Assembly (NCBI GenBank): GCA_016713025.1 | Contig: JADJPZ010000002.1 | Span: 62,001 to 126,000 of the forward strand | Direction of reading: 5' to 3' | Length of the DNA stretch: 64,000 bases | Source of the DNA: Saprospiraceae bacterium | GTDB taxonomy: Bacteria; Bacteroidota; Bacteroidia; Chitinophagales; Saprospiraceae | Shown here: positions 18,389 through 27,675 of the stretch, one piece after another | How the letters are laid out: every line of letters begins with the position of its first letter | Numbering within the stretch: position 1 is the stretch's first letter | The notes under the pieces: model-generated | What the model saw: only the letters and a program-made list of their open reading frames with translations | What the model was told of the DNA's origin: nothing | Database searches by the model: none | Position numbers and translations under genes: made by a program

Positions 18389-20133
18389 TGAAGCATCGGT
18401 CAAATATCCTATTGTTTATCTTTTTGTACTTATGTGTGCATAGCAATAATGTACTATTGGCTCAAGGTGAAATGGTCAATAAAAATGCTGTGAAAAGTGC
18501 TCGTATCATCAATGAAAAACAAATCAATACTGCAAATTTAGAAACTTCTCCTGCTTTCATTGGGGATAAAATCGGATTGGTCTATACAACCACAAAATCA
18601 AAACTTTTTGACAAAGAAATCAATGAAGCTTTTTTTGAGTTGAGCCTTGCCGATGTCAATTCTGATAATTCATTAACTTCACCTAAACCACTGAATAAGA
18701 AATATAACTCTGAATTGCACGAAGGCCCGATGGGGTATGATATCAATCTGAACAAACTTTACTTCACAAGGTCACTTAAAGAAAAAAGAATTGTAAAAAA
18801 TGTAGAGACGGATACTACATATCTACGTATCATGGAAGCTGATTTTAATGTAGCAAATCCTGAAGTAAAACCATTAAACATCGTTACAGGAAAATATTCT
18901 GTTTGTCACCCTACTCTGACACCTGATGGCAAAACAATGATTTTTGCTTCCAATATGCCTGGAGGATTTGGCGGTTATGATTTGTATATGACTTACTACG
19001 ATGGACAAGAGTGGACAGGTATCATAAATCTGGGTCCTCGGATCAATACTTCGTCTCATGAAGTTTTTCCTTTTTTATTAAATAATTCCATCCTGATATT
19101 TTCTTCTCCAAGGTCAAATGGCATGGGTGGTCTTGATTTGTATGTTTCAGAGCTTAACAGCGGATCGTGGACAAGTTCAGAATTATTACCAGCTCCTTTT
19201 AATTCAACATATGATGATCTGGGTATGATCGTCAGAGAAAATATGAAATCTGGATATTTTGCGAGCAATCGCCCCGGAGGGTCTGGGAAAGATGATATTT
19301 ATAGATTTGAAACAGACATTCCTCTATTTGGTCCGGAAGAAAAAAAGCCACTTAAAGTCACAGCACACATTCTGGACAAATTATCACTGGAAGCAGTACC
19401 AAATGTTAAGTTTTCGGTAACTCCGCTGGAAATTGATATCAATGATTTTGCGCTTTCGAGCTATAATGTCGATATGTTGTCCGGGAGAAATCCGGGAGAT
19501 ATCGTACTCAAGCTTACTCCAAAAAAAGGAACTATTATTCAAAATACCATCGCTGAAAAGGATGGGACTGTACATTTTTTGGCAAATAAAGGTCAAAAAT
19601 ATCTGATCTCTGCCTTGGCTGATGGATACGGGAACTTGTCACTGATTTTTGATTATGATCTGTTTGGTGATGATTTTAATATAGTCATTGAGCCAACATC
19701 TGACTTGGTCGATGAAACACCTGTGGATACTTTAAATATTCAAAAAAATGCTACTATCAACATACCCGTTGAACCTGGAAAAAGTATTGTTTTTGATCAA
19801 ATATTTTATGATTACAACAGCAGTAGTATTAAAAGTGGGGCTGCTTTGGAATTAGATGCATTAGCAAGTGCAATGTTGTCCAAACCTGAGATGAAAATCC
19901 GACTGGAATCACATACTGATAGTCGAGGGGCAGGTCCTTATAACTTGCAGCTATCTATCAGCAGAGCAGAAGCTGCAAGGTCATATCTTGTAAATCTTGG
20001 GGTGACATCTGACAGAATCAAAATAAGAGGATGGGGTGAAACCAAACTCAGAAACAAATGTACAGACAAAGTTCCATGCAAGGAAACTGATCATGCTTTC
20101 AACCGACGCACGGAAGTATTTGTCGAGTATTGA
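18388..20133 (+). CDS. OmpA-family protein with PD40 beta-propeller (PorE-like architecture)
   Basis: 581 aa. Signal peptide about 1-26 (NNVLLAQ). Residues about 50-310 carry PD40-type repeats (SVCHPTLTPDGKTMIFASNM, GGFGGYDLY, ILIFSSPRSNGMGGLDLY, GYFASNRPGGSGKDDIYRF). A carboxypeptidase-regulatory-like segment follows at about 320-430. A C-terminal OmpA peptidoglycan-binding domain covers about 465-581 (FYDYNSSSIKSGAALELD, LESHTDSRGAGPYN, LSISRAEAARSYL, NRRTEVFVEY). Such proteins tie the T9SS or its adhesin to peptidoglycan. Last gene of the adhesin/SprF operon. The TPR part of PorE is not visible. Confidence 0.88.
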   Translation: MKHRSNILLFIFLYLCVHSNNVLLAQGEMVNKNAVKSARIINEKQINTANLETSPAFIGDKIGLVYTTTKSKLFDKEINEAFFELSLADVNSDNSLTSPKPLNKKYNSELHEGPMGYDINLNKLYFTRSLKEKRIVKNVETDTTYLRIMEADFNVANPEVKPLNIVTGKYSVCHPTLTPDGKTMIFASNMPGGFGGYDLYMTYYDGQEWTGIINLGPRINTSSHEVFPFLLNNSILIFSSPRSNGMGGLDLYVSELNSGSWTSSELLPAPFNSTYDDLGMIVRENMKSGYFASNRPGGSGKDDIYRFETDIPLFGPEEKKPLKVTAHILDKLSLEAVPNVKFSVTPLEIDINDFALSSYNVDMLSGRNPGDIVLKLTPKKGTIIQNTIAEKDGTVHFLANKGQKYLISALADGYGNLSLIFDYDLFGDDFNIVIEPTSDLVDETPVDTLNIQKNATINIPVEPGKSIVFDQIFYDYNSSSIKSGAALELDALASAMLSKPEMKIRLESHTDSRGAGPYNLQLSISRAEAARSYLVNLGVTSDRIKIRGWGETKLRNKCTDKVPCKETDHAFNRRTEVFVEY

Positions 20134-20157
20134 TCCGTGGAAAAAGCAGGGTTTCAA

Positions 20158-21465
20158 TTATTCATTTATCCTGACTTCTAACCTATAAACAATCTTGGTT
20201 GTAGGAGGTATTTTCTTCCTCGTTTTGTTCAATATTTTCAAAACTGACTCATCCAGCCCGGAATCTGTGGTGTTTTCTATCAGAATTTCAGTCACCTGAT
20301 TTTTCTCATTGATTTTGTAAACGACAGTTGCCGTAAAACTATCAGAATACTTCATTTTCTGAAGTCCCTTTTTGATGTCAGAATAGACAGTTGCATCAAA
20401 TTTTTTCCAGTCTGCTTCCTTGTCTTTGATTTTGGTTTTTTTGTTTGAAGTAATTGAGGAGCTACTTAAGGCCATGTTTTTTCGTTCTGCACCTGTTTTG
20501 TAACCTAATACCACTACTTCATCCAATACAAGTCCATCTTTGAGTGATACATTGTATTTTTCCACATTTTGTTCAAGCGCTATCTCATTGGCTTCATATC
20601 CAACAAAATTCACTTTAAGCAATTGATCCCTGTTGGTGATTTCCAGTACGAAATTTCCTTCTATATCTGTAATGGTTCCGGAGTTTCCTGCTTTGACATT
20701 TGCCCCGATCAATGGCTCTCCATGGGTATCTGTAACTACACCTGATATTATCCTTTTAGTAACTTGGGGCTGTAGCTGAAAATTGTTTTCTGAAACACCG
20801 CTCATTGTTTCAGTGGACGGCTGAACATAAAAAGTCGTTTTTGGGCTCTGAACTACTGTATTTATTGCTGCAAGCGCATCAGCTGAGTCCGGAATACTTA
20901 TTTTTGGCAATGGATTAACACCTGCTATATCATCTTTAACAAAAGAAGATACTGTTTTTTGCGTTGATTTATTTTCCAATTCATAATCAATTCCGCTTTT
21001 GGAATAGTTATTTATTGCCTGACCAACAGGTGACTTCTGTTCTTTTTCATAGTTATTTGATATGACATTTTCTGACATGGATAAATTGGTGTCAGTGTTT
21101 GTCATGTAATCGTAATTATCAGGACCGACTGCGACTGTTTCTTTGCTTAAGATACTATTTTCCTTTTTTGATATATTGAGTACGATAATACTAGTGAAAA
21201 CAATACCGGCTACGACAGCAGCAGCAATATAGAGTTTCGCCGGTTTATTTCGTTTCTTTTTATTGAGATATTGATCGACATTTTGATGAATGTTTGCCAT
21301 ACTTTTTGTAAAATCATTTCCCTTATTTAAAGCAAAACCTTCCAATGCTTCAAAAAGAAATGGATCATCCATTGCTGTCAATTCCAATTGCCGATATTCG
21401 GATGGATTGATAGTACCTTCTACCAATTTGCGGAGCAACTCTCTTTTATATGCTTCAGTTACCAT
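20158..21465 (-). CDS. Anti-sigma factor with SusC-like carboxypeptidase-regulatory and TonB-like C-terminal domains
   Basis: 435 aa from ATG 21465; the frame reaches 21501, but the shorter start gives the better anti-sigma N-terminus. About 1-70 cytoplasmic (LLRKLVEGTINPSEYRQLE), TM at 77-98, then a Ser/Thr/Asn-rich linker. A CarboxypepD_reg-like domain follows at about 236-315 (GVVTDTHGEPLIGANV), ending in LDEVVVLGYKTG, which resembles the TonB-box/plug start of SusC proteins. The last about 90 residues (YSDIKKGLQKMKYSD to YRLEVRINE) resemble a TonB C-terminal domain. It overlaps the sigma gene stop by 11 bp. Role inferred: holds the sigma factor and senses a periplasmic or outer-membrane partner. 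Confidence 0.7.
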   Translation of the reverse strand: MVTEAYKRELLRKLVEGTINPSEYRQLELTAMDDPFLFEALEGFALNKGNDFTKSMANIHQNVDQYLNKKKRNKPAKLYIAAAVVAGIVFTSIIVLNISKKENSILSKETVAVGPDNYDYMTNTDTNLSMSENVISNNYEKEQKSPVGQAINNYSKSGIDYELENKSTQKTVSSFVKDDIAGVNPLPKISIPDSADALAAINTVVQSPKTTFYVQPSTETMSGVSENNFQLQPQVTKRIISGVVTDTHGEPLIGANVKAGNSGTITDIEGNFVLEITNRDQLLKVNFVGYEANEIALEQNVEKYNVSLKDGLVLDEVVVLGYKTGAERKNMALSSSSITSNKKTKIKDKEADWKKFDATVYSDIKKGLQKMKYSDSFTATVVYKINEKNQVTEILIENTTDSGLDESVLKILNKTRKKIPPTTKIVYRLEVRINE

Positions 21466-22039
21466 GTTTTTCCATACAAATTTTAAGATTCCTTTTGCCA
21501 TTCTGGATATAAGATCTGGTGGTCGACCATGAGATGTTCAACTGTTGTGCTATATCCTGATAGGATTTTTCCTGAAAATAAAATAAATCAATACATACTT
21601 TTTGATCATCATTGAGTTGGTTGAGGCAGTGATCAATTCTTGCCAGCAAAGCTTCTCTTTCTGAAATATCAACACTGATGTCCATTGAATCCCGGGCATT
21701 TTCAAACCTGTCTTCAAGTGAAATAATGATATTTGTTTTACTTTTTCTGAGTTTATCAATACAAAAGTTACTGGCAGTCCTGTAAAGCCACGGTTTGAAT
21801 ATCAGGATTTGCTGGGTTTTCAATTTGGAAATCAGAAGTTCAAACAACTCATATGAAGCATCTTCACTTTCCTGGACATTTTTGAGGTGTTTGAGACACA
21901 ATCCGAAAATCATATCTGAGTACCTGTAGAATAATTCTCCGACATAAGCAGCATTTTCAGTAGAAATATAGGCCGTTATGAGTCTTTCATCAGACCACTC
22001 AGGATTTTTATTTTGCCACCTATATTTCAGATTGGACAT
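21455..22039 (-). CDS. ECF RNA polymerase sigma factor
   Basis: 194 aa. Region 2 covers about 33-95 (LFYRYSDMIFGLCLKHLKN, SEDASYELFELLI, FKPWLYRTASNFCIDKLRK). Region 4 covers about 130-185 (LNDDQKVCIDLFYFQEKSYQ, DIAQQLNISWSTTRSYIQNG). Regions 1 and 3 are absent, as in the ECF class. The first residues are cytoplasmic and no domain is missing. Followed with overlap by a membrane anti-sigma factor on the same strand and divergent from the VWA gene at 22120 across only 80 bp, so it may control that gene. Target promoters are not identifiable here. Confidence 0.92.
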   Translation of the reverse strand: MSNLKYRWQNKNPEWSDERLITAYISTENAAYVGELFYRYSDMIFGLCLKHLKNVQESEDASYELFELLISKLKTQQILIFKPWLYRTASNFCIDKLRKSKTNIIISLEDRFENARDSMDISVDISEREALLARIDHCLNQLNDDQKVCIDLFYFQEKSYQDIAQQLNISWSTTRSYIQNGKRNLKICMEKHGN

Positions 22040-22119
22040 AAAAAAGTTAAAAATGTTTTATGTAATAATAACAAGACGTACGTCCCTACGAAATTACATA
22101 ACTTTTTAAACCTTTTACC

Positions 22120-23979
22120 ATGAAAAATTTAAAAATATTCATCAGTGTACTTTCTCTCGCCATTTTGTATTGCTTCTCTGCAACTTCACATGTTGTGAAA
22201 GGTGTAGTCACTGACGAATCCGGAACACCTTTAATCGGTGCTAATGTTACTGAATTGGGTACTCAAAACGGAACTGTGACAGATATTGATGGAAAGTTTT
22301 CTCTCACCCTACTCAACCCTAAGAAACAGATTCAAGTGGCTTATGTGGGTTTTAATTCCCAAATAATTACACCGGATTTTACAAAAGACATGAACATTGT
22401 AATGAAAAGCTGGCTCCTTATGGAAGATGTAGTGGTGGTCGGATCAGCAAAGAATTCTTTCTTTAAAACAGTTTTCAACAAGTTAAAAGGAGAAAAACCT
22501 TCTTATCAAAACTCTGCACCATTTATAAGTACTTCCGACATGAGCAGCCCCGAAAACTACAAACACTTCAATGATAATCCTTTCAAAAGTACCAAAGACG
22601 AGCCTCTTTCCACCATGTCCATCGATGTAGATCGTGCTTCTTACAGCAATATCAGAAGATTTCTGAACCAAGGCTCTATGCCACCAAAAGATGCTGTAAG
22701 AGTAGAAGAAATGATCAATTACTTTCACTATGACTATAAATGTCCTTCAAACAATGAAAATATACCATTTAAAATGTACACTACTTATGCCGACTGTCCA
22801 TGGAATCAGGATCATAAACTCCTACATGTGGCCATGAAAGCCAAAGAACTGGATCGAAAAAACCTTGCTGCCAGCAATATGGTATTCCTCATTGATATCT
22901 CCGGTAGTATGCAGAGTAGTAATAAGCTTCCATTGGTTCTGGAGTCGTTCAAACTCCTGATCAATCAGCTCAGCGAAAAAGATGTAGTCTCCGTAGTGAC
23001 CTATGCCGGGCATGAAAGGGTCGTCGCTGAAGGAGTCAAAGGAAGTGATAAAGAAACACTTTATGGAATACTCGACGAATTACAATCCGGTGGGTCCACG
23101 GCCGGAGCAGCAGGAATTCAAAGAGCATATCAGTTGGGAAAGAAGTATTTTATTTCCGAAGGAAACAACAGAGTGATCTTAGCCACAGACGGCGACTTCA
23201 ATGTAGGAGTGAGCAGTGAAGGAGACCTGGTAAGATTGATAGAGGAAAAAAGAAAGACAGGTATCTACCTTTCTATCCTGGGCTATGGTATGGGCAACTA
23301 TCAGGAAAGTAAAATGCAGGAACTGTCCAAAGCAGGAAACGGCAATCACTTTTACATTGATAATATCGAAGAAGCTAAAAAAAGTCTCATGCATGAATAT
23401 GGAAGTACGATGTACTCCATAGCCAATGATGTGAAGATTCAGATCGAGTTCAATCCCAATTTTGTCAAATCTTACAGAGTAGTAGGCTATGAAAACAGAC
23501 AACTGGCCAATGCCGACTTTAATGACGATACCAAGGATGCGGGTGAGTTGGGAGCAGGTCATATCGTCACTGTCATCTATGAAATCGTCCCCAAGGAAAG
23601 TAAATCAAATGTAGCAGGTTCAATAGATCCTTTGAAGTATACTAAGAATACTGTGCCGGGATCCAATCATAAAGAATTAGCAACCATCAAGTCGAGATAC
23701 AAAGAAAATTTAGGCGATGTATCCAAAAAAATGGAGCAGGTGATTGTGGCAGAGTTGACTCCTGAAGATGATTTGAGTCCATCTGTGAAGTGGTCATTTG
23801 CAGTAGCAGAATTTGGATTGCTGCTAAGGAACAGCGAATATAAAGCAAAATCCAATTATAAATCATTGATAGCCCGAAGTAAAATACTAGCCGATGATCC
23901 TCATAAAAAAGAATGTGTAGCATTGATGGAAAAAGCCAGCAGGAAGCCAGGTGAAATGGCTCAGATCATTGAGGAATAA
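22120..23979 (+). CDS. von Willebrand factor A (YfbK-type) protein with carboxypeptidase-regulatory domain
   Basis: 619 aa. Signal peptide about 1-24. CarboxypepD_reg domain at about 26-100 with GVVTDESGTPLIGANV, nearly the same as in the anti-sigma factor next door, ending in MEDVVVVGSAKNS. The YfbK/vWF N-terminal segment is at about 140-220 (SMSIDVDRASYSNIRRFLN, VRVEEMINYFHYDY). The VWA domain is at about 250-420 with an intact MIDAS motif (FLIDISGSMQSS) and ILATDGDFNVG. A DUF3520-like C-terminal region ends at about 610. It lies in the periplasm or at the surface. Divergent from the sigma/anti-sigma pair; the shared domain suggests a common partner. Biological role of the family is not settled. 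Confidence 0.85.
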   Translation: MKNLKIFISVLSLAILYCFSATSHVVKGVVTDESGTPLIGANVTELGTQNGTVTDIDGKFSLTLLNPKKQIQVAYVGFNSQIITPDFTKDMNIVMKSWLLMEDVVVVGSAKNSFFKTVFNKLKGEKPSYQNSAPFISTSDMSSPENYKHFNDNPFKSTKDEPLSTMSIDVDRASYSNIRRFLNQGSMPPKDAVRVEEMINYFHYDYKCPSNNENIPFKMYTTYADCPWNQDHKLLHVAMKAKELDRKNLAASNMVFLIDISGSMQSSNKLPLVLESFKLLINQLSEKDVVSVVTYAGHERVVAEGVKGSDKETLYGILDELQSGGSTAGAAGIQRAYQLGKKYFISEGNNRVILATDGDFNVGVSSEGDLVRLIEEKRKTGIYLSILGYGMGNYQESKMQELSKAGNGNHFYIDNIEEAKKSLMHEYGSTMYSIANDVKIQIEFNPNFVKSYRVVGYENRQLANADFNDDTKDAGELGAGHIVTVIYEIVPKESKSNVAGSIDPLKYTKNTVPGSNHKELATIKSRYKENLGDVSKKMEQVIVAELTPEDDLSPSVKWSFAVAEFGLLLRNSEYKAKSNYKSLIARSKILADDPHKKECVALMEKASRKPGEMAQIIEE

Positions 23980-24072
23980 TTATCAACTGGTTTTTACATG
24001 CTTGAGTACAGCCGCTGATAGACTTGGTGGCTTAACTCAAGTGCCACAAAGGCATTGATAAACTGTGCCTTA

Positions 24073-25395
24073 TTAGTTTAATTCCTTAATTTTACTCAGG
24101 TCGCTATTGAGATCAAAGAATTTTGCTAAAAATACAGTTTCAGCGTTTTTACTCACATACTTTCCTATTTTCTGTCCATATTTCAGCCCGGCATCGCAGT
24201 CTTCATAAAAATGAACCCCAAGAAGGATTCTTGACCAGGCACTTTCTTTGGCCATTGCATCAAGTGAAGGAAAGGATCTTTTTTTACTTAAGAATTCTCT
24301 CCTGTTTTCGTGGCTGTTGTCTGTAAAATAATAGTTTTCGCCAACATAAGTTTCTAAAATGGATGAAGCTACAGCTCCAAATACTGCATGGCCGGAAGGA
24401 TAGGAAGGAAAGTTTGGATCACTATGAAAAGGTTTCCAGTTTTGATCCAGGTTTTTTGCAATATAGTCAGAAGGTCTCAGTATATTATAATGATACTTAA
24501 AGTGCCAGGTCATGATTGCAGCGTCATTAAGACCCACTCCTAACTTAAAGTAGATATGGATCATATCCTTTATGCTCATTTTTTCGGAATTTAGGATTTG
24601 ATTCGCCACGGCATACCATCTGCTCAATGGAGAAAAAGTAAGGCCTCTCACATCATCACTCCAAAATTCAGCAATCCATTTTTCTTCTTTTGAAAGTTGG
24701 GAAGTAACAGAATAGACCGATAAGGCGTCTTTTTTTATAGCATCTGATTTGGAGATATTTTTTGAATAAGGTGGATCTAACCTAAAATCTTCCCTTGATA
24801 TGATCCATGTTGGTTTCCTACCCCATTCAGGCAATATCTTTTCAGGTTTTTGATATTGGAGATTATTTTCTGTAAAAGCCGGATTTTCAAAATATAAATC
24901 AACTTTGTTTGGAAGTCTTTTTTTGATGCTTTGAAGAGAATCCAGAACAATTTCAACATATTGTTTGGCTTTTAATTCATCTTTTGTAGTTGGATTTAAA
25001 AATCTTGTATTTTTATTTTGAAGTTCCTCTGTTTTACGATGGCTGTTAAATACTTTTTCATGGTATATTTCTTTAAGCAAATGGCAAAAAAGTTTGTTGT
25101 ATACGTTTAAAAAAAGCATCTCACCTTCCTGGCTTTTTTCAACCACAATATTATGGGTGAGGTAACCTGCTATACCAAGTTGAGATAATCGCTCTCCTGA
25201 AATGGGAGGATAAGCGAGTGGATCTTTGCTTTCCAATTCCAAATACAAATCGTACCAATCTACGATGATTCGATGTTGGTTGATATCATTTTGGGGTAAT
25301 GTATTGAAAGAAGTAAATAATAAGTGGACAGAAGCTAATAAAATTAGCAAAACAAGATGATGAAATTGTAACCTATGAATGTTATACCTTGTCAC
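24073..25395 (-). CDS. Vanadium-dependent haloperoxidase-like / PAP2 phosphatase-family protein
   Basis: 440 aa with a GTG start. An N-terminal hydrophobic segment (LVLLILLASVHLLF) is a signal or anchor. The C-terminal half carries the vanadium haloperoxidase/PAP2 signature: the RPSDYI region, PSYPSGHAVFG near residue 340 and SRILLGVHFYED near 395, with the Arg and His that bind vanadate or phosphate. WIAEFWSDDVRGLTFSP is a conserved segment shared with the paralogue at 27676. It is third in line after the response regulator and kinase genes (54 bp gap, with its own possible -7 element TAATTTTG at 25419-25412). Whether it acts on halides or on phosphate esters cannot be told from sequence. 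Confidence 0.82.
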   Translation of the reverse strand: MTRYNIHRLQFHHLVLLILLASVHLLFTSFNTLPQNDINQHRIIVDWYDLYLELESKDPLAYPPISGERLSQLGIAGYLTHNIVVEKSQEGEMLFLNVYNKLFCHLLKEIYHEKVFNSHRKTEELQNKNTRFLNPTTKDELKAKQYVEIVLDSLQSIKKRLPNKVDLYFENPAFTENNLQYQKPEKILPEWGRKPTWIISREDFRLDPPYSKNISKSDAIKKDALSVYSVTSQLSKEEKWIAEFWSDDVRGLTFSPLSRWYAVANQILNSEKMSIKDMIHIYFKLGVGLNDAAIMTWHFKYHYNILRPSDYIAKNLDQNWKPFHSDPNFPSYPSGHAVFGAVASSILETYVGENYYFTDNSHENRREFLSKKRSFPSLDAMAKESAWSRILLGVHFYEDCDAGLKYGQKIGKYVSKNAETVFLAKFFDLNSDLSKIKELN

Positions 25396-25411
25396 TTCAA
25401 ATTTTGTTCGA

Positions 25412-25419
25412 CAAAATTA
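25412..25419 (-). promoter_or_regulatory. Candidate -7 element (TAATTTTG) with TTG 16 bp upstream
   Basis: Minus-strand TAATTTTG, 16 bp above the GTG start at 25395, with a TTG 16 bp further upstream, close to the Flavobacterium TTG-N17-23-TAnnTTTG pattern. It could drive the haloperoxidase-like gene apart from the two-component operon. Confidence 0.4.
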
Positions 25420-25449
25420 ATTAGTATTTCATTATCAACTCATTAGAAA

Positions 25450-26823
25450 TTAATTAGAAATATCTTTCCCTGAAAAACATAAAGTAAACAAATTGCCGGA
25501 GTTGTCATTATTAGTGATTTCAAGAGCGGCATGATGCACTTTTAATATACCTGCAACCAGCGTCAGTCCTATGCCGGTACCTTTGACATTGGTACTGATT
25601 TTTCTCCTATAAAAGGGTTTAAAAATGGATTCTTTTTCATGATCATCGATTATATGTGCGGTATCTTTTATCTGGATAAATATTTTGTTGGAACCATCAA
25701 TAAAAACTTTAACTGATGCTGTATGATCAGGCGAAAACTTGCAGGCATTTTCCAAAAGATTGTACAAGGCTATTTTTATTAGTGTTTCATTGCCATTGAT
25801 GATTAAGGCATCACTGTCTTCCGGGAACGCTGTAGTGTCAAATTTGAAATTATATTCAGGATTATTTTTTCTTACTGATGCTTTTGCCTGCCATATCATT
25901 TCATCCAACCTTAGCGAACTGAATGATATTTTACTACCGGTGTCCGTAAGTCTGGCCAATTCCATGAGCTGAAGTGTTGTGTGTTCCATCTCTCTGGCAT
26001 CATCAAGTACTGAATTAAGACATTGTCGATATTCGTCCTCAGTACCTTCTTTAGTTAGCTTTACTTGAATGGTTGAAATTATGGAGGCCAAAGGATTCCT
26101 AATTTCATGTGATATATTAGACAGAAATCCTTTTTGTGTGATAAAAGAATCTTCGATCCGGTCCAGCAGTTCATTGAAGGTCATATTAAGTCTTGAAATC
26201 TCATCTTTATTTTTTTGATTTATATTTAAGCGTCTCGACAGATCGTTTGGAAATATTTCTTTAAGATTTCTTATGGTTGTATTGATAGGGGCTAGTGCCT
26301 GACCTGAAAAATAATACCCTGATACAGCGATTATAAGCAGAAATAAAAAAGAAGTATAAATCATGATATTTCTAAGGCTGGCAAGTTCTTCAGACATAAA
26401 TTTGTCAGTCGCAACTATAATGATATCTTTTCCGAATGAAGTATTATGCTTTATACCTATAGCATTGACATTTCCTAAGCTAAATTTGAGTTCCTTTTTA
26501 TTTACGATGTTATCAAGGATAAAGTTTTCAATATTTAAATTATTGTTTATTGAAAACAATTTCTTGAAGGATAGGTCGTAAATGATGATGTTTTCGGTTT
26601 CTGATAAGGAAGTTTCTGATGATTGATTGTCATTTTCAAACGTAAGATCAGGATTGGATTTTTCTACCATCATCACCGTCATGAGCGCTTTTGACCTTAA
26701 TGTATCATAGAATTCCGTATAGATATAGTTCCTGAAGCTATAATATATAAATAACAAGGACGAAATCAGCAGAATAAAGGAAATAATAAAATAGGTTAGT
26801 GTTAGTTTAGCACGTATTTGCAT
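25450..26823 (-). CDS. Sensor histidine kinase, two-component system
   Basis: 457 aa. TM1 at about 7-29 and TM2 at about 155-175 flank a roughly 125-residue extracytoplasmic sensor region. A HAMP segment follows at about 178-230 (PINTTIRNLKEIFPNDLSR). HisKA has the phospho-acceptor His in SNISHEIRNPLASI at about 240. HATPase has the N box LYNLLENACKFSPD and the G box GTGIGLTLVAGIL. The gene begins 12 bp after the response regulator, so they form one operon. Sits between two haloperoxidase-like genes, which are the obvious candidate targets. Signal unknown. Confidence 0.92.
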   Translation of the reverse strand: MQIRAKLTLTYFIISFILLISSLLFIYYSFRNYIYTEFYDTLRSKALMTVMMVEKSNPDLTFENDNQSSETSLSETENIIIYDLSFKKLFSINNNLNIENFILDNIVNKKELKFSLGNVNAIGIKHNTSFGKDIIIVATDKFMSEELASLRNIMIYTSFLFLLIIAVSGYYFSGQALAPINTTIRNLKEIFPNDLSRRLNINQKNKDEISRLNMTFNELLDRIEDSFITQKGFLSNISHEIRNPLASIISTIQVKLTKEGTEDEYRQCLNSVLDDAREMEHTTLQLMELARLTDTGSKISFSSLRLDEMIWQAKASVRKNNPEYNFKFDTTAFPEDSDALIINGNETLIKIALYNLLENACKFSPDHTASVKVFIDGSNKIFIQIKDTAHIIDDHEKESIFKPFYRRKISTNVKGTGIGLTLVAGILKVHHAALEITNNDNSGNLFTLCFSGKDISN

Positions 26824-26835
26824 ACTATTGTAATA

Positions 26836-27504
26836 TTACAATTGACCAAAAATATATCCAAGGCCAAATTTAGTTTGTATTAGTTTCTCCTCATATCCTT
26901 TATCGAGTTTATTTCTCAGATAATTGACATACACTTCGACTATATTAGTTCCTGTATCAAATGTGATATCCCAAACATGTTCAGCTATTTCGCTTTTGGT
27001 AAGTAATTTACCTTGATTATTCAGAAAATATTCCAGCAGTCTGAACTCTTTTTTTGTTAGATTTAAATTTTTTCCATTTCTGAATGCCTCTTTGGTATCG
27101 ATATTGATTTCGAGATTGCCGGTATTGACTATTTGTTTGGTTTGATTGTTTCGTCTTATCATTGCTTTTACTCTAGCGACAACTTCATCGAGGGAGAAAG
27201 GTTTTGCGAGATAGTCGTCTCCTCCGGCTTCAAGTCCCATAATTTTATCATCTACAGAATCCAGCGCAGATAAAAATAAAATGGGAGTACTTACCCCTTG
27301 AAATCGGATTTTTTTACACAAGTCTAATCCGTTGATACCAGGTAATAGGACATCCAGTATTATTACATCATATAGAGTTGTCGAAACTTTTTCATATCCG
27401 GTACTGCCATCCGAAGCACAATCTACTTTAAAACCATTCTGTTCAAGGCATGTACAAAGTGATTGCTGGATTTTGTACTGGTCTTCTACAATCAATATTT
27501 TCAT
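26836..27504 (-). CDS. OmpR/PhoB-family response regulator
   Basis: 222 aa. Receiver domain about 1-115 with the phosphorylatable Asp in DVIILDVLLPG and the switch Lys in YLAKPFSLDEVVARV. Winged-helix DNA-binding domain about 125-222 (LTKKEFRLLEYFLNNQGKLL, VEVYVNYLRNKLDKGY, TKFGLGYIF). First gene of the RR-kinase operon. A good promoter candidate lies 45-52 bp upstream. Confidence 0.93.
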   Translation of the reverse strand: MKILIVEDQYKIQQSLCTCLEQNGFKVDCASDGSTGYEKVSTTLYDVIILDVLLPGINGLDLCKKIRFQGVSTPILFLSALDSVDDKIMGLEAGGDDYLAKPFSLDEVVARVKAMIRRNNQTKQIVNTGNLEINIDTKEAFRNGKNLNLTKKEFRLLEYFLNNQGKLLTKSEIAEHVWDITFDTGTNIVEVYVNYLRNKLDKGYEEKLIQTKFGLGYIFGQL

Positions 27505-27548
27505 AATATCATTTCAAATTTCAAAATTTCAAATCTCTTAAGGAGAAG

Positions 27549-27556
27549 CAAATATA
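27549..27556 (-). promoter_or_regulatory. Promoter of the two-component operon (TATATTTG with TTG at -33)
   Basis: On the minus strand TTG, then about 21 bp, then TATATTTG, matching the Bacteroidota TTG/TAnnTTTG arrangement at an accepted spacing; 44 bp upstream of the response regulator ATG. The 171-bp gap also holds the divergent promoter candidate at 27643-27650. Confidence 0.55.
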
Positions 27557-27642
27557 TATTTATAAAATGCGATATGATGCAATGACCCAATTTCTAATAA
27601 TTTTCTAATTACAAAATTTACTCAAAAAGTTTAGACGGGAGT

Positions 27643-27650
27643 TAATTTTG
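27643..27650 (+). promoter_or_regulatory. Candidate -7 element (TAATTTTG) of the lipoprotein haloperoxidase-like gene
   Basis: TAATTTTG, 25 bp before the ATG at 27676. No clear TTG at -33. Divergent from the response-regulator promoter, with about 85 bp between the two -7 elements, a natural place for regulator binding. Confidence 0.45.
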
Positions 27651-27675
27651 CAGGCGAAACTAAAAAACATCAATC

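Noticed and set aside
27505..27675. Direct-repeat operator for the response regulator in the divergent gap
   Set aside because: AAATTTCAAATTTC-like words are present near 27510-27535, but this is low-complexity AT sequence and no spaced pair stood out.
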